Assembly (NCBI GenBank): GCA_025449115.1
Contig: JAHLKC010000065.1
Coordinates: 124,001 to 188,000 of the forward strand
Origin: Chytridium lagenaria
Lineage: Eukaryota; Chytridiomycota; Chytridiomycetes; Chytridiales; Chytridiaceae
Length of the DNA stretch: 64,000 nt
Direction of reading: 5' to 3'
Of this stretch, positions 39,139 through 50,800 are shown in pieces. Position 1 is the first letter of the stretch. Every line of letters starts with the position of its first letter. Made by a program: the position numbers and the translations under genes. Below the pieces are notes generated by a model. The model saw only the letters and a program-made list of their open reading frames with translations. It had not been told where the DNA came from and did no database searches.

Positions 39139-39863
39139 AAGGGTCCCTCCCCCCCTTTTTTTTTTTTGTTCTTTTGTTTACTTTTCTTTTGGATTTGTGT
39201 CGAAGGGCACTGGGGTACCCTTTTTTATTTGAAAATGTCCGCATTTCAGTACCCTTTTTATTTGAAGATGTCCTCATTTCAATTCTTCCGTGGTTTCACA
39301 CCTGTTGTTGTTTTTTTTTTATGTTTGGCCTCGTCATCTATTTTCTTTTCCATTCCGCAAAATATCTATTTTTTCTCGTTTTCTCATAACATCCCACTTT
39401 CTTTTACCCCGGTTTCTTTTACCTTTTTTTTCTGTTTCGTTTTATACGCAGAATCTCCTTCCTTTTTTTTTTTAAAAAAAAAGTGCGCCGTATATGCCGT
39501 TTTGGATTTTTTATTTATCGTTCCCTTTTTTTCTTTTTTTTTTCTTTTTCGTAGTTGGGATTGGTTGAAACTCTATAATTCCGATTCAATGTGACTTTGT
39601 CGTCTTTGGTTTGTTGTTCTGCCTTTGTGGGTGGATTTTTCTTATTTAACACTATGTTGGTTTCGTTCCTTTTTTTTTTTTTTTTTTCGTGTGGGTGGAA
39701 AGTGAATTAAGAAAATGATATTTGTACATCATAACTTAAAGTCTTTCCAGAGCGTGTTTGTTTTTGGGGTTTGTTTTTGTTTATCGCCATTGCCTTCATT
39801 GAACACGCCAAGCACTTTTCTCGGACACATTGAACACTGTTAATAAAGCGTCAAATACTTGAA
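39139..39863. other. T-rich 3' flank / intergenic
   Basis: Downstream of the disordered-protein gene. Many T homopolymers (39159-39168, 39540-39550, 39671-39688). Translation gives only Phe/Leu-rich nonsense. No gene. Confidence 0.6.
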
Positions 39864-39966
39864 GTTCCCGGATGAATAGACCGTTAACAAAGTTCTCGGA
39901 CGAATAAACCGTTAACAAAGTTCCCGGACGAAGAGACCGTTAACAAAGTTCCCGAACGAAAGCACC
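39864..39966. repeat. 28-bp minisatellite upstream of OLA1
   Basis: Three full 28-bp units (39883-39910, 39911-39938, 39939-39966) plus a partial first unit (39864-39882), consensus gttaacaaagttcccggacgaa then 6 bases ending acc. The last unit is degenerate. A decayed relative (ttctcggacaaatgtttacgaa) precedes the second OLA1 copy at about 40302. Confidence 0.9.
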
Positions 39967-39970
39967 GCCA

Positions 39971-40290
39971 ACGAAAAAACTTGAAAAAATGAAAAGGACA
40001 ATCACAAAACTCACATGCACCTCTCGCTCCTTCCACACCACCCTCACCGTCCCACCCCACTCTCCCAAGACCCGGGCCTCCTCGGTCGTCCCTCCAACAA
40101 CCTAAAAATGGTACCAAACCCCCCGCACAACACCTAACCCCTCATAGGGCATCGTTGGACTCCCGAATGTTGGGAAATCCTGCCTCTTCAATGCACTCAC
40201 GTCATCGTCCGGTGCCATCTGAGAATAACCCGTTTTGCACGATGGGCTTGTGTTGTGGATGAGGTTTGTTTTTGGCCTCTTGGACACGTC
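39971..40290 (+). pseudogene. Truncated tandem copy of OLA1 exons 1-2
   Basis: This segment is nearly identical to 40320-40650, offset about 349-361 bp. It contains the exon-1 end ([11 protein letters not shown] reading), a 36-bp intron, and the P-loop exon starting at 40148 ([11 protein letters not shown]). After the P-loop, an extra base near 40210 and loss of about 17 bp near 40245 break the frame before the second GTPase motif. The copy therefore cannot encode the domain alone. It could act as a decoy first exon, be a relic of tandem duplication, or be an assembly artefact from two alleles. Confidence 0.75.
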
Positions 40291-40339
40291 AAAACAGATG
40301 TTTTCTCGGACAAATGTTTACGAAAAAACTTACGAAAAA

Positions 40340-42282
40340 ATGAAAAGGACAATCACAAAACTCACATGCACCTCTCGTTCCTTCCACACCACCCTTTCCC
40401 CCCCTCACCGTCCCACCCCTCTCTCCCAAGACCCCGGCCTCCTCGGTCGTCCCTCTAACAACCTAAAAATGGTACCACTCACCCCCCCCCATACCTAACC
40501 CCTCATAGGGCATCGTTGGACTCCCGAATGTTGGGAAATCCTGCCTCTTCAATGCACTCACGTCATCGTCGGTGCCATCTGAGAATTACCCGTTTTGCAC
40601 GATCGATCCGACAGAGGCGAGGGCTGGTGTTGCGGATGAGAGGTTTTGGGGGCTTGTGGAGCGGTATCGGCCTAGAGTGGAGGGGATGGCTTTTTTGACG
40701 GTGATGGATATTGCGGGGCTTGTGAGGGGGCGGCGGGGGGGGAGGGACTTGGGAATCATTTTTTGGCGAATGTGAAGGGGACGGATGGTGAGTGATGGAG
40801 TTTTTTTTGGTTTTTTTTTGTTTTGGGGGGGTTTTTTTGGTGTTTTCTGTTTTTTGTTGTTTTGTTGTTTTTTGTTGGTTTGGTTGTTGGACTTTTTTAG
40901 GTGTTTTTTGGTGGTTTTTTTTTTTTGGGGGGGAGGTTTTTTATGTTGGGTTTTTTTTTTTTTTTTTTGTTTTTTTTTGGCAGGCGGTGGTGGGGTTTCT
41001 TTCGTTGAAGACGTTTCTTTGGTTTTTCTCTGTGTTTTGTCCTGGTTTGGTTTTGGTTTTCGTTGTTTTTGGAGAGGGGTTTTGGGGGTTGAGACAGGGT
41101 TGACGGATATTATTTACTTACATGGTCGTTCTATAGGGATATATCATTTAGTAAGATCGTTCACGAACCCTGGGATCGTTCATGTTGAGGGAGATGTTGT
41201 GAGTGCCTTCATCCGCGATTTTGTTTTTTTTTTGGTCTCCCCCATGGCCTCACCAAAGATATATTTTTTTCTCCCCAGGATCCCATTCGAGACATTGAGA
41301 TTATCCGCACTGAACTCCGCCTCAAAGACGCTGAACAAATCACAACGACTCTTAGAAAACGCGCCGGAAAATCATCCACCGAGCTTTGGGAGCGAGAACT
41401 CTTAACCTACGTGAACCACCTGTTACTAGACCTTGACACGGACGTTCGTACACCATCCTGGACAAAAGAGGAAACCGACTCCCTCAACCGTCTCCACCTC
41501 CTTTCCGCCAAACCCGTCGTCTACCTCGTCAACCTCTCTGAAGAAGACTATGTGACCCAACGCAACGACGGGTTGGATGCTGTGAAAGCCAAGGTTGAGA
41601 AGGAGGGGGACATGGTGGTAGGGTTTAGTGGAGAGCTTGAAGAGTATTTGGCGGCGTTGAATGAGGAGGAGAAGAGGGAGACGGTGGATGGACTTGGGAG
41701 GATGTATGGAGTTGAGAATGTCAAGTCGGCTTTGGAGGAGATTGTGTGGGCGGGGTATCGGGGATGAAGTTGATGCATTTTTTTACGTGTGGGGAGATGG
41801 AGGTGAGAGCTTGGACTGTGAGGGAGGGGTTGAAGGGACCGCAGGCTGCGGCGGTGATTCATAGTGATTTTGAAAAGAATTTTATTGCGGCGGAAGTGTT
41901 TAAGTAAGTTTTGTATCTACTTTTCCCCAATATTCTTTCTTTTCATGCCATATCTACCGACTTTCATATATTTTGTATTTCTGGTTAAGTTTTTATGTTC
42001 ATGTTATACATTCCAATTATTTTGAAAATAATCAATTGCTTTTTTGTTTCTAAGGTTTTAACCCACATTTTCGTTTTATCGTTGTTTTATTTTTTTTAAA
42101 ACCAAACATCGTTTTTTTAATCCTTTTTTTTTTCCTTCTTTGCCCCGGCGGTGTTTAGGTATCAGGATATTGTGGAGTTTGGATCTGAGGAAGCTTTGAA
42201 AGCTGCTGGGAGGGTTATGACAAAAGGGAAAGATGCGGTGATTGAGGATGGGGATATTGTGCATTTCAAGCTTCGGAGATGA
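40340..42282 (+). CDS. OLA1: Obg-like ATPase OLA1 (YchF family)
   Basis: A cytosolic translation-associated P-loop ATPase of the TRAFAC class. Exons: 40340-40471, 40509-40787, 41137-41198, 41279-41903 and 42159-42282. Exon 1 ends [11 protein letters not shown]; the start within it is uncertain. Exon 2 has the P-loop [11 protein letters not shown], then [20 protein letters not shown] switch sequence ([13 protein letters not shown]), [13 protein letters not shown] and the [11 protein letters not shown] region, with a G-run error near 40728. Exon 3 is [19 protein letters not shown]; exon 4 continues [19 protein letters not shown], then [16 protein letters not shown] (NxxE rather than NKxD, as usual for this ATP-preferring family), and [17 protein letters not shown] of the TGS domain after a one-base shift near 41765. 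The last exon ends [12 protein letters not shown]. Stop TGA at 42280-42282. Confidence 0.95.
40788..41136 (+). other. OLA1 intron 2, almost only T and G
   Basis: A 349-nt intron from gtgagt to ctatag. The first 310 nt consist nearly entirely of T and G on the coding strand, with runs of 7-19 T and several G runs. ORFs here translate to Phe/Gly/Val/Trp repeats and are not genes. Confidence 0.85.
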
Positions 42283-43096
42283 AGCGTAGAGTTCCGTTGT
42301 TATAAAGCTCATCGATCTCTGTTTAAATATAAAATGTCGTAGAGGCGGTGTTGTGTGCGGGGCGAGATAAGGATAGGGGAAAGGATGTAAGGGAGAACAT
42401 AGCCTTGAAAATGAAGGAGAATGTACTTTGTTTAGACGAATTTAAAGGGATACACGTTCATGCCACCTAAAACAGTTGGGGTCAGTCCATGGGCCCTGGA
42501 GAAGACAGATCATGCCGAGACACATGACCAACCCAAAAATAAAGGCCGACCAAATGACGATAGATATAAATCACTGCAATTTTTTTGTTGGAAAATTGGA
42601 TGATACACTTTTAAATATCCTGGACCATCATTGATATCTAAGATACTTTATCTCTTACCCGCCAATCTGTGACACCATGTTTTATAACGTTGACCACAAA
42701 CGTTAGGAGGAAGGGTGGTGTCATGTTCTGTTGTTGGTTTTGTTATTTGACGGCCGTCTTTAGGTGTACCGTTTTCTGCCAATATCATCGTGCTTCGTTT
42801 TTACCAACATATATCTACCAACATCTTCCTCGGGAAACGCGTCTGTGTGGGAGACTTTGTACGGTATCGCGTCAGCCTATTTCTCAAACTTTTTTGGCTC
42901 TTGTCATCAAAAGAAAAAGAGAACTCTTGCTTGAACGTTATGCCGTACACGGTATGGCTTTTTATAAAGCTTAAATTATCTGAAGTTCCATTTTTACCAT
43001 TTCCTTCAACTAAAAAAAAGTGATTATATCGTTGACTCCCCGTATATCGCGTTAAAAGAGGAAAATATTAAAAGATAAAACATGAAGAAAAGATTT
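42283..43096. other. Intergenic region between convergent genes
   Basis: Between the OLA1 stop (plus) and the hydrolase stop (minus). AT-rich. Two overlapping ORFs at 42669-43023 lack any recognisable composition and are probably chance. Confidence 0.5.
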
Positions 43097-44577
43097 TTAT
43101 TTGGATGCGTTATGCTGTTTTTTTAAAAGTGTAAGATTCAAAGTTGGCTGAAAACATACTACAAATCAAAACGTCCCTTCTTACCTTCATATCAAACGAC
43201 GTGGCGATGGACGCAATCGCCTCTACAACAATATGACTCGTGCATAACGATAAATGCTCGCTTTCCATGTCCACAAACAACGTCGTGTCCTTATTAGCAG
43301 CTTTAAGCAGCCCATCCAAATTCAAATCTGCAATCTCCTTTTGATACTCATGCCATTTCTATACTTCATGAGTTTCATTTCAGAAAATGCAAGACTCACC
43401 GTCTTCCACGACTCATACGGAATCTTAATATCCGTCCACGGTTATCTACCTTATCCACCGTGACTACTGCGACCGCTAACCCCTGCGACGTCGCTCCAAC
43501 CCCTTTCCCCTTAAGCACGATCGCGGACTTGCCCTTCTTCTTCTCTAACTGGGTTATAACGTCTAAACTTCCCTTAATTCCTTCAATCTCCCTCTTCATC
43601 GCCAATAAACACGTGGTGTCGCATGATCCCATCTTAATGGCGTTGATCTGCTTTCTAGAGAGTTTTTTCGCCATCTGACCGCCGGCGGGGATCATAGTGA
43701 CACCGAAAAAGGAGAGAATATGCATGAAGCCGTTGTCCGCGAGGAGAGAAGCGGTTTTGAGGACACGCGGAAGACGGGCGGTGAGGAAATCGGAGAGTTG
43801 GGGGTGGTCGTTTAAGAGGTTGAGGGGAATAGAGTCGGCTAAAACTATGCCGATCAGGTTGGGGGGGTTGTGGGAAGCCTTGTTTGTTTCACACATGGAT
43901 TAGAACATGGTAAGCGAGTTCAAGTCTTTACCGCAAAGGCTCGAGCAACAAGACCGCCGAAAGAGTGGCCAACAACGATCAAGGGAGGAAAGCCATCCTT
44001 GATCTTTCCGATCAAACCGAGAGTCTTGAGAAGTTCGTGAAGCTCGTTAGCAAGCTCTGCAGAGTCTCTTGGCGGGGCTTGCTTTGCTGAAGGAGGGGCA
44101 GAAGAACCACCTTTTATTCGTGTCAATACAGCATGAAAACATGGGAATCTGATAGCTTACCATAGCCCAGATGGTTGTAGCTTAAAGTAGGTAGCGTGTC
44201 TTCAAGAACCTTTTGAAGATACCCCCAACATTCCAACGAGTATCCAATCTCTACAATCCAAATGGAATGGTTGTTAAAATCCGTGGTGCATCTGCATCAA
44301 AAACTAATTTTATTCACTTACGAGACTCAAACACCACCAACGGTAGCTTTGCTCCTTTGTAATCCTTTGGAAGGGGTTTCGTCACTTGAGTACGATGAAT
44401 CTGAAACGAGACTGGCTTCGCATCTCCCAACTTCACCTCCACCAGTGACGCGGGATCCGGCTTCGGCTTTCTCAATCTCAATGCCTGGATTATAGAGATC
44501 AGCGTGTAAATCGTCAAGAACGCCGTGATCAAAGGGTTCTTTGCTGCGTAGGCCAAAGCCTGCTCTAATATAGTCAT
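43097..44577 (-). CDS. Membrane-anchored alpha/beta hydrolase
   Basis: The start at 44575-44577 gives MTILEQALAYAAKNP followed by a transmembrane helix (LITAFLTIYTLISIIQAL) and a basic RLRKPKP stop. The hydrolase fold then begins: LPLVVFESR, EIGYSLECWGYLQKVLED, LSYNHLGYG, and the nucleophile elbow VVGHSFGGLVAR (about 43960), Ser being the likely nucleophile. NLIGIVLADSIPLN follows the elbow strand. A lid-like helical part is at 43790-43600 (ILSFFGVTMIPAGGQMAK). A candidate catalytic His lies in ESEHLSLCTSHIVVEAI (43215). The last exon ends at 43097 or 43110 depending on the acceptor used. Exons are separated by short introns. It probably acts on lipid or ester substrates at a membrane, by analogy. 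Divergent with KAE1. Confidence 0.75.
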
Positions 44578-44612
44578 TTTTTCGTTGAAATTTCTAAATC
44601 GTTGCAACAGTC
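44578..44612. promoter_or_regulatory. 35-bp gap between divergent start codons (hydrolase / KAE1)
   Basis: The minus-strand hydrolase ATG (44575-44577) and the plus-strand KAE1 ATG (44613-44615) are separated by only 35 bp. Both transcripts must therefore start inside the opposite gene or have almost no 5' UTR. Confidence 0.7.
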
Positions 44613-46066
44613 ATGATCGCTCTTGGGATGGGTTCGTTCGTTGTTTATTGACGAGACTGATGCGATGCGGTAGAGGGGAGCGCTAATAAAGTTGGCGTTG
44701 GCATTATTCAGCATAATGAGGATGGGACATCGCGAATTCTTGCGAATGTTCGAAAGACATATATAACTCCACCTGGAGAGGGGTTTCAGCCAAAGGACAC
44801 GGCGAACCATCACAGACATCAGATTCTGGGGCTTGTAAAAGAGGCTTTAAATGTTGGAGGATTACAGGGGAGGATGTGGATTGTATATGCTTTACAAAGG
44901 GTAAGTTGGCATTTGTTGTTTCAGCCAGTGCTCTTATTGATTGGGAATGGTAGGTCCTGGGATGGGTGCACCGTTGACGGTCGTAGCGGTTGTTGCGCGA
45001 ACATTATCATTGCTCTGGAAGAAGCCATTGGTGGGAGTGAATCATTGTATTGGGCATATTGAGATGGGGAGGTTTGTGACAGGTGCGGATAACCCTGTTG
45101 TGTTGTATGTGAGCGGTGGGAACACTCAAGTCATTGCATTTTCAGAGAACCGGTGAGTGCCACTACAGTCTTTCATTGACATGACTAATGCGCTTGAACA
45201 GGTATCAGATCTTTGGAGAAGCTCTGGATATTGCCGTCGGGAATTGCCTTGACCGGTTTGCTCGCATCATCCACCTTTCCAACGATCCAAGCCCTGGATA
45301 CAATATTGAGCAGCTTGCGAAAAGGTACGGTGTTCCCCGGATCTTTATGTATTTTGGTGTTTAACATATTTTGTTATAGCGGGAAAAAAGTATGTGGAGT
45401 TGCCGTATGTTGTCAAGGGTATGGATGTATCATTTTCGGGCATTCTATCGAGCATTGAGATTATTGCGAAAGAAGGACTTGCGAGAGGGATTTCAATGAA
45501 GCGGACCTTTGCTTTTCGTTGCAAGAGACCTTGTTTGCGATGTTGGTGGAAATTACGGAGAGGGCTATGGCGCACGTCGGCGCGCGAATGAAGTGTTAAT
45601 AGTGGGAGGTGTTGGATGTGAGTATCAGATGCATGTACACGGCATTAGACTCTTAAGAGCACCTAGAGGGTTTTTGCTGTTGTGATGGTTACCGATGATC
45701 CTGACATTCGCCTTCATAGGTAATATACGGCTACAGGAGATGATGGGTTCATGGTGGAGCAACGTGGAGGTAAACTTTTTGCCACAGATGAGAGGTATAT
45801 ATTTACTAAAGCTTTGAGCGTTAAAGCTAACTCGTTTACTGCCAAAGCTTCTGTATTGATAATGGCTTGATGATTGCGCAGGCAGGCCTGCTAATGTTTC
45901 AGAGCGGCCAAACGATGGCAATGAAGGATACATGGTGCACACAGCGGTGGGTTGCGATTTTTATTTCCCTTCGTTTCGATATAGATGGAGAAGTCAGAGT
46001 GAGCTGTTGTCTAATTATTAAGAATAAAGGTATCGGACGGACGAGGTCCTTGTGACTTGGAGGTGA
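44613..46066 (+). CDS. KAE1: KAE1/OSGEP, tRNA t6A37 threonylcarbamoyltransferase (KEOPS subunit)
   Basis: The catalytic subunit of KEOPS, which forms t6A at position 37 of ANN-decoding tRNAs. Exon 1 (44613-44631) encodes MIALGM; after a 42-nt intron the reading gives [23 protein letters not shown] and [14 protein letters not shown], where HxxxH supplies metal ligands. Then FTKGPGMGAP across an intron, [82 protein letters not shown], the VLIVGGVGC loop, [17 protein letters not shown] and the C-terminus [11 protein letters not shown]. Stop TGA at 46064-46066. Frame breaks occur near 44858, 45500 and 45585. Length and order match eukaryotic KAE1. Confidence 0.95.
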
Positions 46067-46467
46067 TGCTAATTATACTGATAAATAAATAAACTTAACA
46101 TCCATTTTCATATCATGACGTGCCTCTTTTCCTTTGTAAATTGTGAAGAGCATGCAGCTTCTCGTATCTTGTCCACGAACATATTTTACCAGTTCGTACA
46201 TCCATGCCGTGCAGAGGATGACGGTGTTGCTCTGCCTCTTTCAATCAAATGAATTTGCAGCCCAAAGACAATTCATTCAAAAAGGACTTTCACTGACCGC
46301 TCGTCGTTAGACGGCATCGCGGCGCAGAACTGCCTCATTCTGCATTAACTCTCTGCACCATCTGCATTCTTCTCCCCCTTGTCACTCTTCTCTTTCGCTT
46401 CTACCTTAATACTGGAAATATTTAAAGGGTTGCTCACTTTTCAACTCTACCCTCTATTGATGCAGAA
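46067..46467. other. Intergenic region KAE1 to Furry-like gene
   Basis: Possible KAE1 polyadenylation signal (aataaataaa near 46083) and promoter of the Furry-like gene. The latter part is pyrimidine-rich (46340-46400). No ORF of interest. Confidence 0.5.
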
Positions 46468-47790
46468 ATGCCTCCAATTGACCATCAACACCAGCAGTCC
46501 ATACCGCCCCCTCCTTCCTCTACCTCCGCATTATCTTTCGCATCCACAAAACACGCCTTCTCCGCTTCAACCCACCTCCGTCGCTTCGTCATTTTCCCCA
46601 AACTCAAGATCCGCCCTGGCTGGCGTCGCAGGCCGTCCACGGTCTGTCTCCGCGTCCACCACAACAACAACTTCTCCGCAACAGCAATCCATATCAACGT
46701 CGCCATCGTCCTCGTCTCATCCGTCTCCACAACTTCAATCGGTCGCCTCGCCTCTTTCCAGCCTCTCAAAATCCCCATCCCGCACACCAGCGCAATTCAG
46801 TCTACAATCCATATTCATTCGGTTTGTGCATGCCGCCGAGCTTAAGGTTGATGCGCTTGTATACTCATCAACGTCTGTTACGGACTCGGACCTCTCGGTG
46901 CCGTTGAGGTCAGGCGTTGACCCCGAGTTTGATGGGTTGCTTTGTGGGCTTGGGAGCGTTGCAAAGCATTGCCCAAAGCTTATCATTGACTGCGTTATGG
47001 TTTGGAGGAAGAGTAAGAGCGAGAAATCAGCGGATGATGTGCCGGCAAATATGTGAGAGACATTCCGTTTTTTTTTTCTCCTGTAGAAGTGACCTTCCGA
47101 GTTTTCCACAAGTTGCTGACTTTGGTGGTTAGCGCTCCTGTTTATAGATCTCGAGAGTTTGAGCATATCATCAAAGAGCGAAAATCGGTGAGATTTTCTT
47201 TTTGGGCTTTATCATATAAGTTCTGCTTCAAAGTCTGATTATGTGTTTCGTCATAATGTATTATTACATGCACCAGCTCGTTTCAAACTTTATTCTCTGT
47301 CGCGCTCTTATCGAAATCATCCGGAGGTTGACAAAGGAGACACTGCCGAATGACCTAGGGCACAAGCTAGAGGAAATGGTTTTTGCCCAATTGAGGAATA
47401 TTGACCGTAAGCACCTTGTTGATTAAATTTGTTGCTATCAGCCTTACCTATAGTCGACTTTTTTAATATGTCAAATACTGTGCAGAGAATTGACACTTAA
47501 ATCCGCCAACCGACAAGCAAATGTGGATCTTTTTTCTGAGTTGATTGGCACTTTATCTAATATCAGGTAACCATCCCTTTTAATGCAAAAAGTTTCTGAT
47601 TGTAACTCTGCGTTTCATCGTTTGCTATAAATCTAGGTTCGCTACTGTCAGCGATCGCTTCGTGCCGAGATCTCGGAGTTGACACGTGGTGGGTCATCAA
47701 AGGAGCTCAAATTAGATTTGATTATCCGGAGCATGAGGTTTCTAAAACTCAAGGTAAGATTAAGGCGATATATTGAAGGACACTTTTACA

Positions 47791-47831
<41 letters not shown>

Positions 47832-50800
47832 TCTATCCGATGGAATGCCTGGAGGAGACCGCAGAGTTTCTCCATATATGTGCCGACTTTTTTCAAAATT
47901 CACGCACGAATAGCTTGCTTATGCAGAGGTTTTTGCTGAGCTGTTAGAGCCCATAGCATCTGTGAGTTAACATATATTTTTGATAGCGGTTCTCATATTT
48001 TATAGGTCGCCCAAGCTGAGGTTAATCTGCCGGCGTGGATGATGTCAATCGAGAGCATATTCTCAAAAGCAATGAGGATGTCGGCAAAGCGCGTATATCA
48101 GCATGTTAGGCCATTTCCCCCGTGACATATGCTCTTTTGGGTTCATGTTCTGACTTTTTTTTTTGTGAATTAGGTCGCCATCCCACTGATCACTACAGTT
48201 CTCTGCGTTTCGAAAAAAGAATTTTTTCTGAAAAACTGGCCACCTTTAGTAGAGATCTGCCTTCAAAAGTTTCGGGATAGGCAACTCAAAACTATGGCAT
48301 TCAACTGCGTCACTCGATTGGTTTGGGTCTACCTATTTCGTTCTTGTGACCCCCTCAGTATCAACTCCCAGAGAAGAATTGAAAGTCTTCTTAAAGTCCT
48401 CTTCCCCGTTAAATCTAGGATTATTGTTCCTCAAGACACCACACTTGACTTTTTCGTCCGTCTTGTTCATATCGTTCTCGTACGCTTCACTGACCCCATT
48501 CTTGACCTCCTTGCTTCCCTCCTTCTTGGCCTCGAACCTCCCACCCTTAACTCTGCAAACTCCTCCTCATCGATCGTATCGTCTGGAACAATTTCTGGCT
48601 TTACCTTCGGGTCATCCCCGTCGTCATCAAGCCTATCCAGCTCAGCCATGACAGAATCACTATTAGTCGACGATCAACTACAAATCCGTCATGGCAGCAG
48701 TGTCTGGAACGTCCGCTGGTACATCGAGCATTATTATTGGTGATTCGGCCATCAACCCTGAGAGACTTATTATTGCACTCCGTTCATTCCTCTTGTTGTT
48801 GGCGGATATTGAAGAAGCGCTCAAGGGCGGGATTTCTCTTGGCGGTGGGAACATGTACGGCGCTTTAGGTGGCGGGGATTCCAATCCGTCACCATTTGGA
48901 GCGGGATATACCGCTGCATCTGTCTCTACTGTTGGATTTGTCGTCGTAGAAGGGAAAGTTAAAATTCCTCAACCACCGTTTCCGTTATCGAATCTATCAC
49001 TGTCCGGGGGAATTGAACCTCTTGCTGCTATGTTACATCGGCAGGCTGCACCTCAAGATAAGAACCCTTTTACGCCATTAGAAATCAAGGACTCTCAGAA
49101 GCCTGTACTAAATGCGGCATTGTCGGATAAGATTTTATCAAGGATGAGCAGTAGTGTCAGGGAATACCTTGATCGTGTTAATGCTGTGTTGGGACGGGTG
49201 GCTGTTGGGCTGGACAAAGTTTGTGGGCAGCATTTGTGGAAGAATGTTATCCCGGCTAATGAGGGTGGGACTGGAGGGCTTGGATTGGACCCGGGGCAGT
49301 GGGTGGAGCTGCAGGGGCCATGTCGCCTGGTGGACGGAGGTTGTCATTCTCAGATTCCACCCTTGGCGACTTCAGGTCGGAGCGATCCCCCGCGATGAGT
49401 TCAGATGGGGCAGCTATGACATCAAGGGACAAGCCAGTGCTTTATGATTTGATGAAGAATTATATTGACTGCTTGCCACGGTTTACGCCATCGGGTATGA
49501 CGGGAGTTCGAATTGTAGAAATGTTATCAAGATACACGTTGCATAAAGATGATAGTGTCAGGTTAGCATCTATTGCAGCACTGATGAGGGTTTCGTCGAT
49601 TAAACAGGGGAGAATGATGAAATGGGCGGTAAGGTGTTTTGGACGCTTGGGGACAAAGCAAGACCTGGCGCGTCATTGCTCCAAGGTGTGCTTCGAATTC
49701 TGGGAAACACTCTTGCGATTGCGATAAATGATCGCATTGCAACGTCCCTTGTTATTGGGGAGAGCACTGAGGGGGTTCTGCGTAGTGGTGGACTGGGCTT
49801 GTACGTTGATCTTTTGGAACTTTGGCTGAAGGAGTTTAAAGATGGAAAGGGAAAAGGTTATGATGAGGAAGAGGTTGAGAGGATTCTTTGTGACATCGAG
49901 GGAAGGGGCTTGTTGTATCTTTGCTCGACATCTGTTACTATTCGCAAAATGGGGTTGCAGATTGTGAGGCTTGTCCCTGCCTTTGAGAAGCAGCTTTCTG
50001 GGATGACGGAAGAAGCCGAGGCGGAAGGGCCAGCCTCTAGAGCCAGGTCAAATGATGGAACGCCTGAGCTCAGGAGACGGCAGGCTTTGTACCGCCCTTC
50101 CCGACCTAGTTTCAGCTCAAAAAGAGCGCCTACAATATTCAAGACGACCGGTAACTCCCGTCTCAAGCCTCAGCGGTCTCGGATTATTCAAATTATGGAA
50201 CAGTCAGGTCACGACCTTGTTAGCCGGCATTATTTAGACCCAACGGTCGCGGTTGGGTCTATGAAGTACGAATCGCAAAAGTACCAAACCCAGCATCAGC
50301 AGAACCTTCTTAGACTTCTTGGCATGAAAGATAGTCTTTGTGTCATTGCATCATCGTCAAATGCGCAGGAATGTTCCATTTGGTATAGATGCTTCCCGGA
50401 TCTCGTGCAGTGGTTCTACGAGTACGCAAACCCCAAGGCTTTACGTATTTGCCTCACCGATGTCTTTGCGAGAATCGTTGCCCTCCATCCGTCTATTCAG
50501 GTGGCGTCAGACTTTCCTTCGTCAACCAAATTAAATGGGAATTCGATGAGATGGGTGACGTCGTCGCCTGCAGGAAGTAACGCAGCGCTGAATTCGGGTA
50601 TTGGTACGGGGCAAGGTACCAATGGAGTCATGCCTGCCACCGACAACATCATTGACCAATGGAAGGTGTACTTGACATTTGCGTGCGCCACCATTGAAGT
50701 GTCAAGGACAAGTGGATCTGTGATGGAAAAATCAATATTTGGAGCACCAAATTCAAACCGAAGGATGGGTAACTCAGACTCCGAGGAATTGTTGAGCAAG

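Noticed and set aside
40785..41103. Phe/Gly/Trp-rich ORFs
   Set aside because: They lie within OLA1 intron 2, which is T/G simple sequence.
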